A DNA stretch of 64,000 bases from the NCBI GenBank assembly GCA_009782505.1, contig WRIW01000001.1:1-64000 (forward strand). The letters are read 5' to 3'. Origin of the DNA: Clostridiales bacterium (lineage in GTDB: Bacteria; Bacillota; Peptococcia; DRI-13; UBA5745). This document shows positions 47,608 through 54,645 of the stretch, in pieces; positions within the stretch are counted from its first letter, which is position 1, and the number at the start of each line of letters is the position of its first letter. A program made the position numbers and the translations under genes. The notes below the pieces were generated by a model. That model was not told the DNA's origin. It saw nothing but the letters and a program-made list of their open reading frames with translations, and did no database searches.

Positions 47608-50139
47608 TTGCTGGCGGAAGACGCCGGCATGTGTTTTGGGGTAAAGCGCGCCCTGGCCCTGGCCCGGAGGACGGCTGAGGAGAACACGCGTTCTGGGCGC
47701 GGCGTCTATGTGGTAGGCCAGTTGGTACACAACCGCCAGATATCCGACCTGCTGGCCGAGCTGGGGATACGGGAGATAGGGGAAGAAGACCTAGCCGGTA
47801 TCGAAGGCAAGGGGAATATATTTATTATTCCCAGCCATGGAAAAGGACCCGTGGTTTATGATATAGTAAGGGCGATGGGCGGCCGGATCGCGGACGCGGT
47901 CTGCCCCCTGGTAAGCCGGGCGCTGGAGAAGGCGTTGGAAGCGCGGAAAGACGGATACTTCATCCTGATTTTCGGCGACGGGGGCCACGACGAGGTCAAC
48001 GCTTACCGGGCCTGGCTGGGGGAAGGCTGCCGGGCGGTACAGGACTACAGGCGGGAGCTAAGCGGCTTCACCTTGCCGGCTAAGCTGGCGGTGATAGCCC
48101 AGACCACGGCGGATCAGGACGGATACCTCGGCATGGTAGAATGGCTTCGCGAGCAGGGCCTCGAGCCTTTGGTATTTGACACGATCTGCGCCGCGTCGGT
48201 GGATCGGAGGGAAGCCGCGGCCAGGGTGGCCGCCGCCGCAGACCTCATGCTGGTGATCGGCGGTAGAAATAGCGCAAATACCAGACGCCTGGCGGAGTAC
48301 TGCGAGAGGGCGGCGCCCCGGGTACACTGGATAGAGACCGCCCGCGACGTGGACATGGATTGGTTCAAGGGAACGCATACGGTAGGGATCACAGCAGGGG
48401 CTTCAACCCCTGAGTGGATAATCAAGGAGGTAGTTGACATGATGGAAGAGTTCAAGGATCAGGAGTTAGAAGTATCCCCGGAGGAAACCACGGAAGAGGA
48501 GATCGCCCCGCAAGCCGCCGCAGAGCCGGAGGCTGCCCCACAAGACACGGCCCCCGGCGAGGACGCCCCTTCGGAGGAAGCGGCGCCGATACCGGAAGCT
48601 GAAGCCGAACCCGAGCCCCCCAGGCAGGAGGAAGAGGAGCCGGATGCTGCCGGGCAAAGCGTGGAAGAGCCGGAAAGCCCTCAGGAAAGCGAGGAAGAGC
48701 CGCAGGCCGCCCAGCTGGGCGAGGATGCGCAGGAAGCGCCTGAAGCAGAGCAGGAAGGCGATCCCGAGCAGGAAGCGGAAGGGAATTTCTCGGAAATGGA
48801 AGCGGAAATGGGCTTTCTTGATTTCCATCCCGGCGACGTCATCAAAGGGACGGTCGTCAAGGTTTCTTCAGACGAGGTATTGGTCGACATCGGCTATAAA
48901 TCGGAAGGGATCATACCTGCTTATGAACTCGCCTTTACGAAAGTAGACCCTTTGACGGTCGTGCAAGTGGGCGACGAGATCAGCGTGGAGGTATTGAAGG
49001 AAGACCGGGACGGCAATGTCATCCTATCCCGTAAAAACGCCCTTTTCGAAGAGAAGATCAATTTGCTTGAAGAGCTGTTCGAGAATGGCGAGCCCATCAA
49101 AGCCACCGTCATCGACGTGGTCAAGGGCGGGCTTCTGGTAGATGTGGGCATGCGGGGCTTTGTGCCGGCGTCTCATGTAGAAAGGGGCTTTGTCAAGGAT
49201 CTCAGCGAATACCTGAAAAGGGAGCTGGATTTCAAGATACTGGAGCTCAACCGCTCGGGCAGGAAGGTCATCTTATCCAGAAAGGCCCTCCTGGAAGAAG
49301 AGTACCAGAAGAACAAGGAAGCCTTCTGGGGCAGTATCGAGGAAGGGCAGACAAGGAAGGGCGTCGTAAAGCGCCTGACTGATTTCGGCGCCTTTGTGGA
49401 TATCGGCGGCTGCGACGGACTGCTCCATGTGTCGGAAATGGGCTGGGGGAAGGTCGGGAAGCCTTACGACGTGGTATCCATCAATGATGAGATCGAGGTC
49501 TACGTCCTGAAGATCGACCGGGAGAAGGAAAAAGTCTCCCTTAGCTTAAAGAAACTCCTCCCCAATCCCTGGGATCTGGCTTCAGAGAAGTACAAGGTGG
49601 GCGAGATCTACGAGGGTACTGTGATGCGCGGGGCTTCATTCGGCGCATTTATTCAGCTCGAACCAAGCCTGGAAGGCCTTGCCCATATATCCCAGCTGGC
49701 CAGGTTCCGGGTAAACAAGGTGGAAGACGTGCTCACAGAGGGCATGGTCGTCCCGGTGAAGATACTGGACATCGACTTGGAGAAACGCCGGGTTAGCTTG
49801 AGCATCAAGGAAGTCATCGATCTGCCGAAGCTGGTCAAGGACGAGCCTGAGGACGAAGCCTTCTCCGCCGGGGACGCCGCGGACGACGGGTACGACGCCA
49901 TAGTGGAAACGGTGGAAGAGTCCATTTCCGAGACGGTGGGGTCGGCTGTAGGGGAAGCGATGAAGGAAATGGTAGCCGTAGCCGTGGCTGAAGCCGCCGC
50001 CGAAGCGGCCGACGAAGCCGCCTCCGAGGCTCTCTCCGCCGACGCGGTCGAGGAAGCGCCCGACGAGGATGCAGACGAAGCGGTTATAGAGGCGGATGAC
50101 CCGGAAGACGGGGAAAACGCGGACGAAGAAGCAGAATAA
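47608..50139 (+). CDS. ispH-rpsA: IspH (HMBPP reductase) fused to ribosomal protein S1 (four S1 domains)
   Basis: AEDAGMCFGVKRALALA, IPSHGKGP, GGRNSANTRRL; then acidic linker and four S1 motifs (e.g. DFGAFVDIGGCDGLLHVSEM). TTG start or further upstream. Confidence 0.94.
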   Translation: MLAEDAGMCFGVKRALALARRTAEENTRSGRGVYVVGQLVHNRQISDLLAELGIREIGEEDLAGIEGKGNIFIIPSHGKGPVVYDIVRAMGGRIADAVCPLVSRALEKALEARKDGYFILIFGDGGHDEVNAYRAWLGEGCRAVQDYRRELSGFTLPAKLAVIAQTTADQDGYLGMVEWLREQGLEPLVFDTICAASVDRREAAARVAAAADLMLVIGGRNSANTRRLAEYCERAAPRVHWIETARDVDMDWFKGTHTVGITAGASTPEWIIKEVVDMMEEFKDQELEVSPEETTEEEIAPQAAAEPEAAPQDTAPGEDAPSEEAAPIPEAEAEPEPPRQEEEEPDAAGQSVEEPESPQESEEEPQAAQLGEDAQEAPEAEQEGDPEQEAEGNFSEMEAEMGFLDFHPGDVIKGTVVKVSSDEVLVDIGYKSEGIIPAYELAFTKVDPLTVVQVGDEISVEVLKEDRDGNVILSRKNALFEEKINLLEELFENGEPIKATVIDVVKGGLLVDVGMRGFVPASHVERGFVKDLSEYLKRELDFKILELNRSGRKVILSRKALLEEEYQKNKEAFWGSIEEGQTRKGVVKRLTDFGAFVDIGGCDGLLHVSEMGWGKVGKPYDVVSINDEIEVYVLKIDREKEKVSLSLKKLLPNPWDLASEKYKVGEIYEGTVMRGASFGAFIQLEPSLEGLAHISQLARFRVNKVEDVLTEGMVVPVKILDIDLEKRRVSLSIKEVIDLPKLVKDEPEDEAFSAGDAADDGYDAIVETVEESISETVGSAVGEAMKEMVAVAVAEAAAEAADEAASEALSADAVEEAPDEDADEAVIEADDPEDGENADEEAE

Positions 50140-50191
50140 TAGGCATTTGGTCAGGTAAATCAAAAAGCGTGTAAGGATCGTTTGTACGCGG

Positions 50192-50230
50192 GACTCAGGT
50201 ATCGCCTGACAGGCTGTATCTGAGTCTTTT
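50192..50230 (+). terminator. Rho-independent terminator/attenuator-like hairpin directly upstream of the ABC-F gene
   Basis: GACTCAGGTA-tc-GCCTGACAGGC-tg-TATCTGAGTC followed by TTTT; ends just before the GGAG ribosome-binding site. Confidence 0.65.
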
Positions 50231-50249
50231 CGATGGAGTGGACCTTTCT

Positions 50250-52196
50250 ATGGCATTCGTACTGGAAGCCGAACAGTTGACAAAATACTTCGGTTCGTCC
50301 CGTATATTCGCGGATATCCGCCTGAGTATCCGAGAAGGGGAAAGGGCGGGGCTCGTAGGCGCAAACGGCGCGGGCAAGACCACGCTCCTAAACTGCCTTG
50401 CCGGCAGGGAAAGCATAGACGCGGGCATGGTAAAGCTGGCGCCTTTCGCTTCCATCGGCTTTCTTGAGCAGTCCCAGGACAGCGGTGAGGACACTTTGCT
50501 GTCTTTCGTCATGGCTGTTTTTTCCGACGTCTTCGCCCAGCGGGAGCGCTTGGGCGAACTGGAGATGGCTATGAGCAAAGCCGAAGGCAGGGAACTGGAA
50601 GATATACTTAGCGAATACGGCAACGAACGTGAAGCTTATGAGAGGGCCGGCGGGTTTTCCGCGGAAACGCAGGTCCGCCGCGTACTGAGCGGCCTGGGCT
50701 TCCGGGAAGACCAGATCAACCGCCCCGTGGCTAGCTTCAGCGGCGGCGAGAAGACCAGGATCGGCCTTGCCAGGCTGTTGGTCAGGGAATTCCCCCTCCT
50801 GTTCCTGGACGAGCCTACCAATCATCTCGACCTTGATTCCGTAGAATGGTTAGAGGGCTTCCTTATGGATTACCCCGGCGCCCTGCTGATCATCTCCCAT
50901 GACCGCTACTTTTTGGACAAGATAACCGAGACGACCTTCGATATGGAAGACGGCGGGCTCAAGCGTTACCCGGGGAGCTACAGCGCCTACGCCTTCCAGA
51001 AAAGCGAGGAGATCAAAGCCCAGACCAGGGCTTACGAAAAGCAGCAGAAGGAGATAAGCGAAACGGAAGCCTATATCCTGCGCTATAAATCCGGCATCAA
51101 AGCGAAGCAGGCCAGAGGGAGGCAGTCGATATTAAATCGAATGGAGAGGTTGGACAAGCCCTCCCGGCAGCGTGGGATGAACATGGGCAAAGCCGAAGTG
51201 CTCCTGAAAGCCGGGGAAAAGGTCCTCACCATCGACGGCTTAGGATATGGCTATACCGATGAACACTTGTTCTCAGGGATTAGCGCGGAGATCCGCGACG
51301 GCGAGAAAGTGGCGCTCCTGGGCCCAAATGGCGCGGGCAAAACCACGATCCTCAAGCTGATCACTGGGCGGCTCAAGCCCGGCATAGGCGGCGTCTATCT
51401 GGGCCCCAGCGTGAAGCCGGCTTATTTTGACCAGGAGCATCAGAATCTGGAACCTGGGCATACTGTGCTGCAGGAGATCGTTTACAGCTATGACCTTACC
51501 GTCGAAGAAGCGAAAACCCTTCTGGCCAGGTTTCTGTTTTTCGCCGAAGATATCGACAAAAGCATCTCCAGCCTCAGCGGGGGAGAGAGGGGGCGTCTAT
51601 CCCTCCTGAAGCTCACTCTGGAAAAAGGAAATTTCCTTATATTGGATGAACCGACGAATCATTTGGATATCTATGCCAGAGAAATCATGGAAGATTATCT
51701 CAGCGACTATCCCGGGACTTTGCTGATGGTTTCTCACGACCGATATTTCATCGATCGGCTCGCCGACCGTGTGCTTGAGCTTACCGCCGGAGGCCTGGTT
51801 TCTTACCCGGGCAACTACAGCGAGTACCGTGAACGTAAGGAGCGCGCCAGGCTCATAGGGCTCAGGGAGAAGTCGGAGGAGAAAACAGATAAAGATGGCA
51901 GCGGGAAAACCACCGCCGTAAGCCGCCCAAACGACAAGCGGCCCTCTAAGCAAGGTGACCGCTTTAACCGGGCAAGGCTGCGGCAGCGGCTTCAGGCGCT
52001 GGAGGAAGAAATCAACCGCCTTGAGAGGCAGGAAACGGATACGATAGAAGCCCTGGGTGATCCGGATACTTACGGCAAAGATGATTCCGGCGGTCTACCC
52101 AGGGAACTGAACGAAAAGCTGAAAGCCATCCAGGCAAGGCTGCCGGAAGCGTACCGCGAGTGGGAAGAAGCCGGCCGCGAGCTGGAGGAGGAATAA
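50250..52196 (+). CDS. ABC-F family ATP-binding protein
   Basis: Two ABC modules: GANGAGKTTLLNCL and GPNGAGKTTILKLI; FSGGEKTRIGLARLL and LSGGERGRLSLLKL; no TM region. Confidence 0.93.
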   Translation: MAFVLEAEQLTKYFGSSRIFADIRLSIREGERAGLVGANGAGKTTLLNCLAGRESIDAGMVKLAPFASIGFLEQSQDSGEDTLLSFVMAVFSDVFAQRERLGELEMAMSKAEGRELEDILSEYGNEREAYERAGGFSAETQVRRVLSGLGFREDQINRPVASFSGGEKTRIGLARLLVREFPLLFLDEPTNHLDLDSVEWLEGFLMDYPGALLIISHDRYFLDKITETTFDMEDGGLKRYPGSYSAYAFQKSEEIKAQTRAYEKQQKEISETEAYILRYKSGIKAKQARGRQSILNRMERLDKPSRQRGMNMGKAEVLLKAGEKVLTIDGLGYGYTDEHLFSGISAEIRDGEKVALLGPNGAGKTTILKLITGRLKPGIGGVYLGPSVKPAYFDQEHQNLEPGHTVLQEIVYSYDLTVEEAKTLLARFLFFAEDIDKSISSLSGGERGRLSLLKLTLEKGNFLILDEPTNHLDIYAREIMEDYLSDYPGTLLMVSHDRYFIDRLADRVLELTAGGLVSYPGNYSEYRERKERARLIGLREKSEEKTDKDGSGKTTAVSRPNDKRPSKQGDRFNRARLRQRLQALEEEINRLERQETDTIEALGDPDTYGKDDSGGLPRELNEKLKAIQARLPEAYREWEEAGRELEEE

Positions 52197-52487
52197 TTCA
52201 AGTTACAGGAGCCAAAAGCATGCCTATTTGCTTCGATGGTTCACATCTTCGGCCAGATACAGCAATCGTTTAATGCAAACCCTAGCGACTCCAACGCGAC
52301 GAACGTTACGCGCGCTTGTGCGTTTCGGTTAGCGGACTGGAGGTTCGTAGAACCTGGGCGCGTTCCGTCTGGCGCGACGTCCATGTCGCACCCACGGATT
52401 TACCAGGTTTGCGATTGCTTATCTGGCAGACGAAGCCGTTCAATCCATCGCAGCAAATAGGCATGCTTTTGGCTCCTGCAATTTGAA
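52197..52487 (-). repeat. Structured palindromic element, copy B (core in opposite orientation to copy A)
   Basis: Outer arms TTCAAGTTACAGGAGCCAAAAGCATGCCTATTTGCTTCGATGG vs reverse complement of right end (40/43). Reverse strand contains AAATCCGTGGGTGCGACATGGACGTCGC and CGCGTTGGAGTCGCTAGGGTTTGCAT, identical to copy A. Starts directly after the ABC-F stop codon. Confidence 0.9.
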
Positions 52488-52570
52488 CTGTGGCAGATGC
52501 GCTTCTACTTTACAAAAGACTTATTATCGGAAGTAGTATTTTCGCAAATATTCGGTTATAATGGTTACGG

Positions 52571-53284
52571 GTGATGAAAATGACGAATTACGAACAACTC
52601 CCCTCCAATCTTCAATCTATACTTAGCTTCATCGAAGCCTATATCGCGAATCGCGGATACGCCCCCTCGGTCAGGGAGATCTGCGCCGCGGTGGATACGC
52701 CTTCCACATCCACCATACACGGGCGCCTCCGCCAACTTGAAGAAGCCGGCATGCTCCGCCGGGATCCTTCACGCCCCCGGGCTATGGTCGTCCAAAAAAG
52801 CCCTTCAGAAAATAAGCCAGGTGATAATACCCTTGGCGATACTTTTCAAGGGCTTACAGGGCAATCTGAGCAGCCGTTTTCCCAGGCGGATCATCAGACG
52901 CTGCGATGTCTCCCTTTTGCGGATATCCCCGACGCTTTGTCCGGCGAGGGAACAAAAAACCCCGGCGCGATCCAGACGTGGCTGCTGCCTCAGGGTTTGT
53001 TGAAAAATTCGGATTATTTTGTCACCGTCATGCCGGACGACTCCATGATCAACCGCCAGCTTAGCGCCGGTGACCATCTGATCATCCGCAGACAGGTTAC
53101 GGCGGACAACAACGACATCATCATCGGCCTGCTGGACGGCGAAGTCCTGATCAGGACATATACGAAAGGTTTGCGCCAGGTGAGGCTCCAAGTCGAAGGC
53201 GATGATTTTGTCGTAGTGTCTATCGACCCCGAGGATCTGACCATTTATGGCGTCGTGGCCGGCCTCCTCCATTCGCTGGGATAA
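52571..53284 (+). CDS. lexA: LexA-like repressor with apparently degenerate autoproteolysis site
   Basis: N-terminal wHTH SVREICAAVDTPSTSTIHGRLRQLEEAGMLRRDPSRPRAM; C-terminal peptidase-like fold VMPDDSMINRQLSAGDHLIIRRQ...DIIIGLLDGEVLIRTYTK. Confidence 0.88.
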   Translation: MMKMTNYEQLPSNLQSILSFIEAYIANRGYAPSVREICAAVDTPSTSTIHGRLRQLEEAGMLRRDPSRPRAMVVQKSPSENKPGDNTLGDTFQGLTGQSEQPFSQADHQTLRCLPFADIPDALSGEGTKNPGAIQTWLLPQGLLKNSDYFVTVMPDDSMINRQLSAGDHLIIRRQVTADNNDIIIGLLDGEVLIRTYTKGLRQVRLQVEGDDFVVVSIDPEDLTIYGVVAGLLHSLG

Positions 53285-53302
53285 AATACCAACTATCCTG
53301 TT

Positions 53303-53740
53303 TCAGAAGGAGGAGACTTTTTCCCCAGAAGGAGGCTCCTTCCCCGCGAATTCATCATAATAACGTAAATGCGCCAATTTTTGGCAATACAACCCCATAA
53401 GCTCCGGCCAGTGGGCGGGAGGCTCGCGAAGCAGGCTTTGGCAGGCTTGCTCCATGATATGCTCGATCATCCCGCGGTTTCTGTCGTTGTCGTAGGACAA
53501 CGCTTCTTTTGTGATGTAATTTATTTGCACTTTGCAGTCCCAGTAGTCGTCAAGTACGGACAAAAGGCGGAGCAGCCCAAAGGGCCTTCTCGCCAAATAG
53601 GATAATACGACTTTCTTTAGTTGAAACGCCGTGGTTCGTCCTTTGATCCTGCTGTGGGGGACGCCCAAATCCCGGCAGAGGAGCTCCCGGGCAGGCCAGT
53701 CATGTTCTAAGGTGTCGATGTAGACTTCAAGCTGAGGCAA
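53303..53740 (-). CDS. Hypothetical protein
   Basis: 145 aa ORF convergent with lexA; no recognised motif. Confidence 0.6.
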   Translation of the reverse strand: MPQLEVYIDTLEHDWPARELLCRDLGVPHSRIKGRTTAFQLKKVVLSYLARRPFGLLRLLSVLDDYWDCKVQINYITKEALSYDNDRNRGMIEHIMEQACQSLLREPPAHWPELMGLYCQKLAHLRYYDEFAGKEPPSGEKVSSF

Positions 53741-53753
53741 GGCGTCGGCCCTT

Positions 53754-54491
53754 TCAATAGTTCATCACCACATCGGAGGGTATCTGGAATTCGCTTTCCG
53801 GCAGCTCGTCGAGGCGGATATCCCTAAGCTCCAGGCTGTACCAGCCGTTGTCGTCCGTGCCGATGTACTTGACCGGCAGGCCGAGGGCTTTGCTGATCCA
53901 TATCTTGAGGGCGCCGGATTCATCTTCCGTCTCTACCACCAGGCATAGATGGCCCGAAACGCTCTCTTCCCCCACCGAAAGAAATGTATAGAAATCCTCA
54001 TTCAGCAGGGCGTCGACGCCGGGCAGATCCCCCATATCGCCGCCTGTGTCCATGAGGGTGTGGCCTACTCTATCCGGCAGGCTGTAAAACACCGTCATAT
54101 AACCGTCGCTGATGGATACGTACTGGGACTCTTCTTCGTAGGATATGATTTTTGTCAAATCGCCCCGTTTGTAGTATTCGTAAGTCGATTCGCCGTCTTC
54201 GTTGTGGAAGATGGCGGTGTAGCTGAGATTTTCGATCGCGGCGCCTTCTTCCAACAGGTTCCGGATATATTCGGGACCCTGGCCGGGTGTAATGCCGGGC
54301 TCTTCCGGTTCCCGGGGGCCGTCCGCCGCCGGGTCGGCGCCGGGGTCGTTTGCCACAGGCTCTTGATCACCCGCGTAACCCTCGTCCGGGGCGGGTACGG
54401 GCGCCGGCGCGTCGACAGCGCCGCCTTCGCAGCCGGAGATCAGGAAAATAGCGATGATAATTAATAAGATGAAGACGGATGCTTTCTTCAA
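53754..54491 (-). CDS. Lipoprotein (outer-membrane lipoprotein-sorting-like / germination-type fold possible)
   Basis: TTG start at 54491 after aggagg; LKKASVFILLIIIAIFLISGCEGG lipobox; Pro/Asp-rich linker. The supplied ORF is over-extended at its 5' end. Confidence 0.75.
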   Translation of the reverse strand: MKKASVFILLIIIAIFLISGCEGGAVDAPAPVPAPDEGYAGDQEPVANDPGADPAADGPREPEEPGITPGQGPEYIRNLLEEGAAIENLSYTAIFHNEDGESTYEYYKRGDLTKIISYEEESQYVSISDGYMTVFYSLPDRVGHTLMDTGGDMGDLPGVDALLNEDFYTFLSVGEESVSGHLCLVVETEDESGALKIWISKALGLPVKYIGTDDNGWYSLELRDIRLDELPESEFQIPSDVVMNY

Positions 54492-54560
54492 CCGACCCCC
54501 CCTCCTTTCGTCCATCATATCATGAAACGATTGTTCAGGAAAGAAAAAACCCGCTTTGCT

Positions 54561-54589
54561 TGAAATTTTAAAAGAACGGCCATATAATT
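54561..54589 (+). promoter_or_regulatory. Sigma-A promoter TTGAAA-N17-TATAAT for ppdK
   Basis: Near-consensus hexamers with 17-nt spacer. Confidence 0.8.
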
Positions 54590-54645
54590 GAATAAGTGAG
54601 CCCCATGGCCATATTATATTATTTATTATAGAGGAGTGTAATGCG

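Noticed and set aside
52540-52556. CGCAAATATTCG upstream of lexA as an autoregulatory operator
   Set aside because: Only weakly palindromic and unlike the CGAAC-N4-GTTCG consensus; not supportable without more sites.
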